The translations under genes were made by a program, and so were the position numbers. Below the pieces are notes generated by a model, which was not told the DNA's origin, did not search any database, and saw only the letters and a list, made by a program, of their open reading frames with translations. A DNA stretch of 64,000 bases from Ralstonia sp. ASV6 (GTDB lineage Bacteria > Pseudomonadota > Gammaproteobacteria > Burkholderiales > Burkholderiaceae), in the NCBI RefSeq assembly GCF_016429285.1, contig NZ_JAELUI010000005.1, positions 1-64,000 on the forward strand. The letters run 5' to 3'. The stretch's first letter is position 1. Each line of letters starts with the position of its first letter. This document shows, one piece after another, positions 28,677-36,522 of the stretch.

Positions 28677-29360
28677 CTAATCGTCCAATAATCCGAGCTT
28701 TCTCGCCTCGTAAATGGCTTCTGCCTTGGAAGTCACCTTGAGCTTGCTGTAGATACGCCGAACAAACGAGCGCACGGTGAAGTGGGACACCTGCATCAGT
28801 CTGGCGATTTCCTGCGCGGTAAAGCCTTTGGTAATGAGGTCGAGCACTTCTTTCTCGCGAGCCGACAGCAGATCCGGCGCAGCGGCCCGCTCGCGCGCAC
28901 CGCCGCTGCCTTGGCGAAAACGGGCCAGGATCTGCCGGGCAATGATCGGGCTGATCGGGCTGCCACCGCTGGCGAGGCTACGGATTTCGTCCAGCATCCG
29001 CGCCGGCGAGCTGTCTTTGAGCAGATAGCCTGCCGCGCCGGCTTCGATCGAGCGCATCACGTTCGTCTCATCGCCAAAGTTGGTGCTGACCATGATGCTG
29101 CAGCCAGGCCAGCGTTGTGCGGCTGCCTGGATGACGTCGATGCCGGAGCCATCCGGCAAACCCAGGTCGACCAGTAGTACGTCTACCGGTGTCCCCTGCA
29201 GTATCGCCAACCCCTCGGCCCGCGTGCCGGCCTGCCCGGCCAGCCGCATATCCGGCGCCGTATTCACTGCATGACTGACTGCAGCGAGAAAACCCGCATC
29301 GTCCTCAACGATGGCGACGCGAATATGCGGCGGGGCTGAATCGGTGCGTGCAGTTTCCAT
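28677..29360 (-). CDS. NarL-type response regulator, partner of the 7TM kinase
   Basis: 227 residues. The receiver has the acidic pair (VAIVEDDAGF), the phospho-acceptor Asp in VLLVDLGLPDGSG, a Ser/Thr switch (VSTNFGDE) and Lys in YLLKDSSP. The C-terminal LuxR helix-turn-helix is LLSAREKEVLDLITKG, then AQEIARLMQVSHFTVRSFVR. All residues needed for phospho-signalling are present, unlike the regulator at 18879. The gene diverges from the cystatin-like locus; the 186-bp gap holds both promoters. Confidence 0.93.
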   Translation of the reverse strand: METARTDSAPPHIRVAIVEDDAGFLAAVSHAVNTAPDMRLAGQAGTRAEGLAILQGTPVDVLLVDLGLPDGSGIDVIQAAAQRWPGCSIMVSTNFGDETNVMRSIEAGAAGYLLKDSSPARMLDEIRSLASGGSPISPIIARQILARFRQGSGGARERAAAPDLLSAREKEVLDLITKGFTAQEIARLMQVSHFTVRSFVRRIYSKLKVTSKAEAIYEARKLGLLDD

Positions 29361-29546
29361 GGGGAAATGAATGTACGACGGTTCAGGGCCGGCGATTGTA
29401 GCGCCTTTGTTCTACAGACACCGGGTACCGCATCACCGATAGTCATGCTGATTTTTGAGACACGGGAAACGGTCTTATCAACCTGCGGCTGTCGGTCGCA
29501 ACGGCAACAGGTTCTCTCTCAATGTGACCTTCTAGGAGTCAATAAC

Positions 29547-29822
29547 ATGACGCAAATCGTTGGCAGTTGGACCGAATTCGATTATGAAATCACAGCCGAA
29601 GCCAAGGCGGTACTCAAGGAGGCCATCGGGAATCTCGTGGGTGTGCAATACACCCCGACGGCCTTTGCAACGCAGGTGGTTGCCGGCACCAACTACGCGT
29701 TCCTGTGCACCGGCACGACCACCTACATCACGCCGCACACGCAATTCCCGGCACTGGTCTATGTGCACAAGCCGCTGTCGGGCGATGCACACCTGACCGA
29801 GATCCGCCACATCAAGCCGTAA
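29547..29822 (+). CDS. Stefin/cystatin-like putative cysteine protease inhibitor
   Basis: 91 residues, no signal peptide, one Cys. The order matches animal stefins: a Gly near the N terminus (Gly6 in MTQIVGSW), an amphipathic helix (EITAEAKAVLKEAIGNL), a strand, then TQVVAGTNY at 42-50, the first papain-binding hairpin (QxVxG) and its usual TNY continuation. Strand ALVYVHKPLSGDAHL could hold the second hairpin. Cystatins plug the active site of C1 (papain-like) proteases; that activity here is inference. Lack of a signal peptide implies a cytoplasmic product or non-Sec release. AGGAG lies 9 bp before the ATG. A small W-x-TIY gene follows. Confidence 0.75.
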   Translation: MTQIVGSWTEFDYEITAEAKAVLKEAIGNLVGVQYTPTAFATQVVAGTNYAFLCTGTTTYITPHTQFPALVYVHKPLSGDAHLTEIRHIKP

Positions 29823-29866
29823 TCCTCAAAGATCGCTCTCAAGCGACGCCTTCAGGAGCAGAGCAC

Positions 29867-30151
29867 ATGGCTGGTTTCAAAGTGTTCAACGACTCAGATC
29901 AGAGCATCTGGGTAACGATCTACGATCCGTTCGGCCAGCAGATCGGCTACGGCAACGTGGATAAGGGCAAGAATCACGAGTTCACGTCGGGGTTCTATGC
30001 GATCGGCTCGCAGTACAAGCTGCTCGCCGAGTACCCGACCGCGGAGCCGCACCGCTGGACGACCACGACACGCCAATACCTGATCAAGACGGACCACGAC
30101 TCGATCCACCTGCGGGGTGACGCGTCCGGCGGGCACTGGCACAACCCTTGA
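29867..30151 (+). CDS. Small protein with W-V-T-I-Y motif, function unknown
   Basis: 94 residues, no signal peptide and no Cys; mostly short polar beta strands (FKVFNDSDQSIWVTIYDPFG, then QYKLLAEYP and a His-rich end). I do not recognise a named family. AGGAG precedes the ATG. It lies 44 bp after the cystatin-like gene, and the pair ends at an intrinsic terminator, so they form a two-gene unit. Its N-terminal pattern V-x-N-x(6,7)-W-(V/I)-T-I-Y recurs in the secreted protein at 30262. Confidence 0.7.
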   Translation: MAGFKVFNDSDQSIWVTIYDPFGQQIGYGNVDKGKNHEFTSGFYAIGSQYKLLAEYPTAEPHRWTTTTRQYLIKTDHDSIHLRGDASGGHWHNP

Positions 30152-30173
30152 CGCCTCCTGCGTACCAAAACCT

Positions 30174-30197
30174 AAGGCACCGCGAGGTGCCTTTTTT
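30174..30197 (+). terminator. Terminator of the cystatin-like two-gene unit
   Basis: AAGGCACC (30174-30181), loop GCGA, GGTGCCTT (30186-30193), T run to 30197. Confidence 0.92.
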
Positions 30198-30261
30198 GAC
30201 GCCGCCGAATCCTACGCCGTACGGGAACCGGCACTCACCAACACCCCCACCGGAGTCAACG

Positions 30262-30642
30262 ATGCGTACGCCTCTATTAGCCACCGTGCTGCTTGCACTC
30301 ACCCTGCCATCGACTGCAGCACCGGCCTTCATTCTCACCGTCAAGAATGAGACCCAAAACTGCACCTGGATCACCATCTATCAGTCCTACAGCATCAGGC
30401 CGTGGGAAATTCAGCACGCGCGTTTTGTCAGGCCTAATGCTGTCGAAAGATTTAGCATTTCCGACAACGCAGATCTCAGAGTGCGCGCAGAAGTCAAAGA
30501 CTCAGCCCAATGCGGCAATACGCCGAATATTGCTGATGTGCACGATTGGCGCAAAGATCCCCCGTTCCCCCGGGAGAAACCCTTCAGCGCACGGGTCGTC
30601 AAAACGGGAGACGGGAGGTTCCATCTCTGGATTCACAACTGA
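30262..30642 (+). CDS. Secreted small protein with W-I-T-I-Y motif
   Basis: 126 residues. The first 20 form a clear Sec signal peptide (MRTPLLATVLLALTLPSTAA). The mature part starts FILTVKNETQNCTWITIYQS and has two cysteines (NCTW and AQCGN) that could form one disulfide. The W-I-T-I-Y motif and preceding V-x-N match the protein encoded at 29867, suggesting an exported relative of the same fold. The C terminus is basic and aromatic (GRFHLWIHN). GGAG precedes ATG 30262. It follows the terminator of the previous pair, so it needs its own promoter or read-through. Function unknown. Confidence 0.7.
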   Translation: MRTPLLATVLLALTLPSTAAPAFILTVKNETQNCTWITIYQSYSIRPWEIQHARFVRPNAVERFSISDNADLRVRAEVKDSAQCGNTPNIADVHDWRKDPPFPREKPFSARVVKTGDGRFHLWIHN

Positions 30643-30735
30643 CGGCAGCGGCGCGCTCAGCTTGCCGTCGATCTTTGGCACAATGGCGGCCGGCCGCGCA
30701 CCTTCGCGCGGCCCCTGGGCCCTCAAAATCGATCC

Positions 30736-31692
30736 ATGCAACGCCGCCTCTTTCTGGGCGCCGCCGGCGCCTCCCTGCTCTCCGCCTGCACCGTGACGGG
30801 CTTTTCGTCCGGCAAGACTGACACCCCCGTGACGCCGCCGACGGCCGTGCTGCCGCCCACGGCACAGCCTGCCACCCAGCCCGTACGCATCGGGCTGGCG
30901 CTGGGCGGTGGCGCCGCGCGCGGCTTCGCGCACATCGGTGTCATCAAGATGTTGGAAGCACAAGGCATCCAGATCGACTTCATTACCGGCACGAGCGCGG
31001 GTAGCGTGGTGGCAGCCATCTACGCGTCGGGTATGTCCGGCCTGGAGATGAACCGCATGGCACTGAAGATGGACGAGGCCATGATTGCCGACTGGGCACT
31101 GCCGTTCGGCACGCGCTTTGGCGGCTGGCTCAAGGGTGAGGCGCTGGAGAAATACATCAACCGCCTCGTGAAGCAGAAGACCATCGAACAGATGCGCACT
31201 CCGCTGGGCATCGTCGCCACGGACCTGGCCAGTGGCAAGCCGATCCTGTTCCGCCGCGGCAATACCGGTCAGGCGGTGCGCGCGTCGTGCAGCATCCCGG
31301 GAGTGTTCCAGCCCGTCACCATCAGCGGGCATCAATATGTGGATGGCGGATTGGTGGCGCCGGTACCCGTCTCGTACGTCAAGCAGATGGGCGCAACATT
31401 CGTGATTGCCGTGAACATCTCCGCAGACCCGTCCAACCAGGCGGTCTCGGGTCAAGCCAGCATGCTGCTGCAGACGACTGCCATCATGGGTCAGAGCATC
31501 AACAAGACAGAATTGGCGCAAGCCGACGTGGTGATCACGCCATCCCTGCCGTTTGTGAAGGGCAGCGACTTTACCGCGCGCAACGAGGCCATCCTCGCCG
31601 GCGAGCAAGCCGCACAGGCCGCCATGCCATTGCTGCGTGAGAAGCTGCGCTTGCCGCAAACCGCGGTGGCCGCTCCGCTGCCGGCGCACTGA
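30736..31692 (+). CDS. Patatin-like phospholipase, lipoprotein
   Basis: 318 residues. The N terminus RRLFLGAAGASLLSAC is a lipoprotein signal with Cys18 as the lipidation site; a Thr/Pro-rich linker follows. The catalytic domain has the oxyanion loop GGGAARG, the nucleophile elbow GTSAG and the Asp-Gly-Gly dyad in YVDGGLVAPVP, so all catalytic residues are present. It is likely membrane-anchored in the periplasm and acts on lipid esters. A good terminator follows. Related RssA-type proteins are cytoplasmic, unlike this one. Confidence 0.92.
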   Translation: MQRRLFLGAAGASLLSACTVTGFSSGKTDTPVTPPTAVLPPTAQPATQPVRIGLALGGGAARGFAHIGVIKMLEAQGIQIDFITGTSAGSVVAAIYASGMSGLEMNRMALKMDEAMIADWALPFGTRFGGWLKGEALEKYINRLVKQKTIEQMRTPLGIVATDLASGKPILFRRGNTGQAVRASCSIPGVFQPVTISGHQYVDGGLVAPVPVSYVKQMGATFVIAVNISADPSNQAVSGQASMLLQTTAIMGQSINKTELAQADVVITPSLPFVKGSDFTARNEAILAGEQAAQAAMPLLREKLRLPQTAVAAPLPAH

Positions 31693-31712
31693 CTCCCAAT
31701 CGATACGCAACA

Positions 31713-31739
31713 AAAAAGACCGCCGTGGCGGTCTTTTTA
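31713..31739. terminator. Shared terminator between the patatin and C40 peptidase genes
   Basis: AAAAAGACCGCC, loop GTG, GCGGTCTTTTT: works in both directions for the convergent genes. Confidence 0.9.
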
Positions 31740-31755
31740 CTGAGCGCTGACCAGA

Positions 31756-32403
31756 TCAGCCGCCGTACAGAGCCAGCGGCTTGCCAGCAGCGTTCGGGTC
31801 CACGCGCTTGAGTTGCTCGACAAAGTTGTCGGCGCCTTCCTTGATCGGGGTACCCGAGCTGTTCTCGATGCGGCGCGCACCGTTATAGCGCGTCACCCAA
31901 TACGAGGCCGTCATGTCATCCACGCGGATCTTGCTGCCGGTGGACGGTGCGTGCACGAACTTGTTATCGCCGATGTAGATGCCGACGTGCGAGAACGTGT
32001 GGCGCATGGTATTGAAGAACACTAGGTCACCGGGGCGCAGTTCGGCCATGTCGACGCTCGTGCCAACGCGGCTCATCTCAACAGCGCGGCGCGGCAGCAG
32101 AAAACCGAACGTGTCGTTGAAGACGTAGCGGACAAAGCCGCTGCAGTCGAGGCCCGATTCCGGCGTGTTGCCGCCAAAACGGTAACGCAGACCAATCATG
32201 CCCAGTGCGTTCATGACGACGTCGCCGGTTTTGGTCATGACGTTGGAGATGAGACCAGGCTTGGCTTCCGGCTTCACGTCGGCCCGAACTTCCGTGTCCT
32301 TGAAGACCGTATCAGCCTGCACTGCACTCGACACGATCACGCCGCAGCCGATCACAACCCCTACCGCCAGGCGCGCCATGGAATGAAGTACGAAGTGCTG
32401 CAT
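31756..32403 (-). CDS. NlpC/P60 (C40) peptidoglycan endopeptidase
   Basis: 215 residues with a signal peptide (LAVGVVIGCGVIVSSAVQAD). The NlpC/P60 domain carries the catalytic Cys in LDCSGFVRYVF and His in FSHVGIYIGDNKFVHA. It probably cuts murein stem peptides in the periplasm. ATG 32403 is preceded by AGGAGAACCG. It is a one-gene unit with a near-consensus promoter at 32494-32522. Confidence 0.93.
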   Translation of the reverse strand: MQHFVLHSMARLAVGVVIGCGVIVSSAVQADTVFKDTEVRADVKPEAKPGLISNVMTKTGDVVMNALGMIGLRYRFGGNTPESGLDCSGFVRYVFNDTFGFLLPRRAVEMSRVGTSVDMAELRPGDLVFFNTMRHTFSHVGIYIGDNKFVHAPSTGSKIRVDDMTASYWVTRYNGARRIENSSGTPIKEGADNFVEQLKRVDPNAAGKPLALYGG

Positions 32404-32493
32404 CGGTTCTCCTGGGAAAGTCGGAATGATCGGCTCTTTATGCGTGAATGCAAATGAGACGCGTCCGAATCCTGCTCAAAACAATCTCGCAGG

Positions 32494-32522
32494 ATGATAA
32501 AAGTCACACTTTGACTTGTCAA
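32494..32522 (-). promoter_or_regulatory. Near-consensus sigma-70 promoter of the C40 peptidase gene
   Basis: On the minus strand, TTGACA (32522-32517), 17-bp spacer, TATCAT (32499-32494). The -35 box lies inside a perfect inverted repeat, CTTTGAC (32509-32515) and GTCAAAG (32518-32524), which could be an operator. Confidence 0.8.
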
Positions 32523-32644
32523 AGGTCGTTACAAATTCGCCTGAATTCATATGCGAATCAGGCACTTAGACATGACTTTAGAAGCGCACCCTTACAATGC
32601 AGACCTTTCAAAACTGCACTCTTCTGGGGCGCAGTCGGCCGTTT

Positions 32645-34300
32645 TTACGGGTTATCCCTTGACGGTATGAGCGAAGCGGCGGCCATCAGCTTGCAGGTAT
32701 AGGGGTGTGAGGGTGATGCCAACACCGCTTCCGTGTCGCCCTCTTCCACCACTTTTCCGTCCTTCATCACGACCACGCGATGCGACATTGCACGGATGAC
32801 GGCGAGGTCATGGCTGATGAACAGATACGACAGGTTGTACTTTTTCTGAAGCCCCCCCAGCAGCGACAGCACCTGCTGCTGAATCGACACGTCAAGTGCT
32901 GAAGTCGGCTCATCGAGCACCAGCACCTGTGGTTTAAGGATCAGCACACGTGCAATCGCAATGCGTTGACGCTGCCCACCGGAGAATTCGTGCGGGTAAC
33001 GCCCCAGCGCGGTGCGATCCAGCCCCACTTCGCGCAGCGCTTCGATCACGCGATGCCGACGCTCGGTCGGGTTCACGTGCGGCTGATGCAGCGCCAGGCC
33101 CTCGCCGACGATCTCTTCGATCGTCATGCGGGGCGAGAGCGAGCCATAGGGATCTTGAAACACCACCTGCATGCGAGCACGCACCGCGCGGCGCTCATCG
33201 CGCGAGATGTGCAGCAGCGAGTTGCCGAGAAAGCGCAGGTCTCCACCCCTGGGCGTCTGCAGCCCGAGCAGCGTCTGCGCGAGCGTGGTCTTGCCCGAGC
33301 CCGATTCACCGACGATGCCCAGCGTTTCGCCTTCGCGCAATTGCAGCGAGACGGCATCGACCGCGGTAAACGGATCACTACGGAACCAGCCAGCAAACCC
33401 CGGGCGATGGCGCTCGTAGGTGACGGTGAGTTTGTCTGCCTCGAGCAGCACGGGCGCAAGCGGCACCAGCGGCAGCACGTCACGCTGCGGGCGGCTTTCC
33501 AGCAGGCGCACGGTGTACGGGTGCTGCGGGGCCGCGAATACGGTTGCTGTGTCACCGGACTCCACCAGCACGCCGCGCTCCATGACGCCAACACGCTCGG
33601 CAAAGGCGCGCACCATGTTCAGGTCGTGCGTGATCAGCATGATGGCCATGCCAAACTCGCCCTGCAACTCGCGCAGCAACTGCAGGATCTGCATGCGCAC
33701 GGTCACGTCCAACGCTGTGGTCGGCTCGTCCGCCAGCAGCAGCTTGGGCGAGCACGCAAGGGCCATGGCGATCATCGCGCGTTGGCGCTGGCCGCCCGAG
33801 AGCTGGTGCGGAAAGGCATCAAAGCGGCGCGGCGCCTCGGCGATGCCAGTACGCTCCAGCAGCGCAATGGCGCGCGCCTTGGCGGCACGCTTGTCGAGCC
33901 CCTCGTGCAGCTCCAGCGTCTCGACGATCTGGTTGCCGATGCTGTATAGCGGGTTGAGCGCCGTCATCGGCTCCTGGAACACCATGGCCACGTCGGCGCC
34001 ACGCAGGCCGCGCATCTCGCGCTCGCTGGCGGCCAGCAAGTCACGGCCTTCGAACAGGATGCGACCGCTGTATTGCGCGTCGGCCAGCAAGCGCATGATC
34101 GACAGTGCCGTGACCGACTTACCCGAGCCCGACTCCCCCACCAGCGCGAAGCGCTCACCGGCATGCAAGTCGAGGCAGACATGCTTGACGGCCTCGGTTG
34201 CCTCACCGCTTTCGGATTCGAAGTGCACGCACAGGTCGTCCAGCCGCAACAGCGGGCCGTCGTACTTGGGCCCGGAGGAACGCAGATCAACGCGGGTCAT
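32645..34300 (-). CDS. yejF: Peptide ABC importer, fused double ATPase (YejF)
   Basis: 551 residues with two complete ABC domains: Walker A GESGSGKS and GESGSGKT, signatures LSGGQRQRAMI and FSGGQRQRIAI, each with a DEPT Walker B. It powers the YejABE oligopeptide importer, which in enterobacteria also takes up microcin C. The start at 34300 overlaps the yejE stop (ATGA); the frame upstream to 34444 runs into yejE and is rejected. Confidence 0.95.
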   Translation of the reverse strand: MTRVDLRSSGPKYDGPLLRLDDLCVHFESESGEATEAVKHVCLDLHAGERFALVGESGSGKSVTALSIMRLLADAQYSGRILFEGRDLLAASEREMRGLRGADVAMVFQEPMTALNPLYSIGNQIVETLELHEGLDKRAAKARAIALLERTGIAEAPRRFDAFPHQLSGGQRQRAMIAMALACSPKLLLADEPTTALDVTVRMQILQLLRELQGEFGMAIMLITHDLNMVRAFAERVGVMERGVLVESGDTATVFAAPQHPYTVRLLESRPQRDVLPLVPLAPVLLEADKLTVTYERHRPGFAGWFRSDPFTAVDAVSLQLREGETLGIVGESGSGKTTLAQTLLGLQTPRGGDLRFLGNSLLHISRDERRAVRARMQVVFQDPYGSLSPRMTIEEIVGEGLALHQPHVNPTERRHRVIEALREVGLDRTALGRYPHEFSGGQRQRIAIARVLILKPQVLVLDEPTSALDVSIQQQVLSLLGGLQKKYNLSYLFISHDLAVIRAMSHRVVVMKDGKVVEEGDTEAVLASPSHPYTCKLMAAASLIPSRDNP

Positions 34301-35427
34301 TTCACCCCCGCCGGCTTCTGGCGCGCACGCAGTTGCGCGAACGACAGGCGCGTGTCGAAGGCGTCGCGCAGTGCGTCGCCCATGAAGGTCAGCAACACCA
34401 GGGTCAGCACAAGCACCACGAAAGTCGATAGCGAGATCCACCACGCATCAAGGTTGGCTTTGCCCTGCGCCAGCAACTCGCCCAGGCTGGGCGTAGATGG
34501 CGGCACGCCGAGGCCGAGAAAGTCGAGACTGGTCAGCGCCAGGATGGCCGCGCTCATACGGAACGGCAGGAACGTGATGACCGGCGTCAGGCTGTTGGGC
34601 ATGATGTGGCGCCACATGATCTGCCAGCTGGAAAGACCCATCGTCCTCGCAGCCTTCACATAGTCGAGCGAGCGGTTGCGATAGAACTCGGCACGCACAT
34701 AGTCAGACAGGCTCATCCAGCCGAACAGCGACAGCAGGATGATCAGCAGCCCGAGACTGGGGGTGAAGATCGACGCGAAGATAATCAGCAGGTACAGCTC
34801 CGGCATGGAGCTCCAAACTTCGATCAGCCGCTGCGACCACAGATCAAAGCGTCCACCAAAGAAGCCCATCAGCGCGCCGGTCAGCGTGCCGACGACCACG
34901 CCGATCAGCGTAAGCGCCAGCCCGAACAGCACCGACACCCGGAAGCCGTACAGCAGCCGCGCGAACACATCACGGCCGCGATCGTCCGTACCAAGCCAGT
35001 TCTCGGCCGATGGCGGCGCTGGGTTGGGCTCCTTCGAGAAGTAGTTCAGCGTCTCGTACGAATACGGATTGGGCGGGTAGATCGCAAAGCTCCCCGGCTC
35101 CTTAAACTTGTCACGGATAAATGGATCGAGGTAATCCGTGGGTGTCGGAAAGTCGCCGCCGAAGGTTGTCTCCGGGTAGGTCTTCACGATGGGGAAGTAC
35201 CAAGTGCCGTGATACTTCACCACCAGCGGCCGATCGTTGGAGATGAGCTCGCCGCCCATGCTGAGCACGAACAGCACCACAAACAGAATCAGGCTCCAGT
35301 AACCCAATCGGTGCTGCTTGAAGCGTCGCCAAGCGCGCTTGAGCGGCGACGGCGAATGGCGGACCGCATGCGCGTGCGGCACAGCCGTGTTGGTCGGATG
35401 GGCAGATGTGCGTGAATACTGAGTCAT
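34297..35427 (-). CDS. yejE: Peptide ABC importer permease YejE
   Basis: 376-residue inner-membrane permease of the DppC type. A long N-terminal cytoplasmic part and first helix (YWSLILFVVLFVLSMG) precede a large periplasmic region, then the core helices with the EAA loop (AARTMGLSSWQIMWRHIMPN). The start ATG 35427 (MTQYSRTSAHP) is chosen over an upstream in-frame codon that overlaps yejB. It overlaps yejF by four bases. Confidence 0.95.
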   Translation of the reverse strand: MTQYSRTSAHPTNTAVPHAHAVRHSPSPLKRAWRRFKQHRLGYWSLILFVVLFVLSMGGELISNDRPLVVKYHGTWYFPIVKTYPETTFGGDFPTPTDYLDPFIRDKFKEPGSFAIYPPNPYSYETLNYFSKEPNPAPPSAENWLGTDDRGRDVFARLLYGFRVSVLFGLALTLIGVVVGTLTGALMGFFGGRFDLWSQRLIEVWSSMPELYLLIIFASIFTPSLGLLIILLSLFGWMSLSDYVRAEFYRNRSLDYVKAARTMGLSSWQIMWRHIMPNSLTPVITFLPFRMSAAILALTSLDFLGLGVPPSTPSLGELLAQGKANLDAWWISLSTFVVLVLTLVLLTFMGDALRDAFDTRLSFAQLRARQKPAGVK

Positions 35428-35441
35428 GATCGCCTGCCCGC

Positions 35442-36494
35442 CTATCGCCCGACCGAGCCGAAGTGAATACGCGGATCGACCAGCACATAGCACACGTCGG
35501 AGATCAATCGCGCCCCTAGGCCGATCAACGTGAACAGGTACAGCGTGCCGAGCACGACCGGGTAGTCACGGCGCATTACCGCCTCATACGACAGCAACCC
35601 CATGCCATCGAGCGAGAACAGTTGCTCGATCAGCAGCGAGCCCGTGAAGAACGCGCCGATGAAGGCCGCCGGAAAGCCGGTCACCAACGGCAGCAGCGCA
35701 TTGCGGAAGATGTGCTTCCACAGCACGCGCCGCTCCGACAAGCCCTTGCTGCGCGCAGTCAGCACGTATTGCTTGCGGATCTCCTCCAGAAATGCGTTCT
35801 TCGTCAACATCGTGATGACGGCAAAGCTGCCCACCACGGATGCCGTCACGGGCAGTGTGATGTGCCAGAGGTAATCCGTCACCTTGCCGAGCAGGCTGAG
35901 CTGGTCCCAGTTGTCAGACGTGATGCCGCGAATCGGAAACCACTGGAAAAACGTTCCGCCGCCAAATAGCACCAGCAACAGCACGCCCAGCACGAAGCCC
36001 GGAATGGCATAGCCAACCAGCACGATGATGCTCGTCACCAGATCGAACCGACTGCCCGCCCGCACTGCCTTGGCGATACCAAGCGGCACCGCTATCAGGT
36101 AGGTCAGGAAGAACGTCCACAGCCCAATCGAGATCGACACCGGCAACTTGGACTTGATGAGCTCCCACACACTGCGGTGCTGGAAGTAGCTCTCACCCAG
36201 GTCGAAGCGGGCAAACCGTCCAAGCATCAGGAAGTAGCGCTCGACCGGACCTTTGTCGAAGCCATACAGCGCGCGGATCTCTTTGATCTTCTCGGGGTCG
36301 ACGCCGCGGCGACCGCGGTAATCAAATGCCCCGCCACCGCTAGCCTCGCCGACACCGTTGCGCCCTTTCATCTCCAGCATCATCTGCTCGACCGGACCGC
36401 CGGGCACAAACTGGATCACCGCAAAGGTGAGCGTGACCACGCCGATGAGCGTCGGGATCAGCAGTAGCAGCCGTTTGATCAGGTAGGCAAACAT
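35442..36494 (-). CDS. yejB: Peptide ABC importer permease YejB
   Basis: 350-residue permease of the DppB type, starting MFAYLIKRLLLLIPTLIGVV. It has the Yej-specific insert (KGRNGVGEASGGGAFDYRG) and an EAA loop (TARSKGLSERRVLWKHIFRN). Second gene of yejABEF, 14 bp before yejE and 28 bp after yejA. Confidence 0.96.
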   Translation of the reverse strand: MFAYLIKRLLLLIPTLIGVVTLTFAVIQFVPGGPVEQMMLEMKGRNGVGEASGGGAFDYRGRRGVDPEKIKEIRALYGFDKGPVERYFLMLGRFARFDLGESYFQHRSVWELIKSKLPVSISIGLWTFFLTYLIAVPLGIAKAVRAGSRFDLVTSIIVLVGYAIPGFVLGVLLLVLFGGGTFFQWFPIRGITSDNWDQLSLLGKVTDYLWHITLPVTASVVGSFAVITMLTKNAFLEEIRKQYVLTARSKGLSERRVLWKHIFRNALLPLVTGFPAAFIGAFFTGSLLIEQLFSLDGMGLLSYEAVMRRDYPVVLGTLYLFTLIGLGARLISDVCYVLVDPRIHFGSVGR

Positions 36495-36522
36495 AGTGTC
36501 ACCGATACGGTCATTGGGCGGC

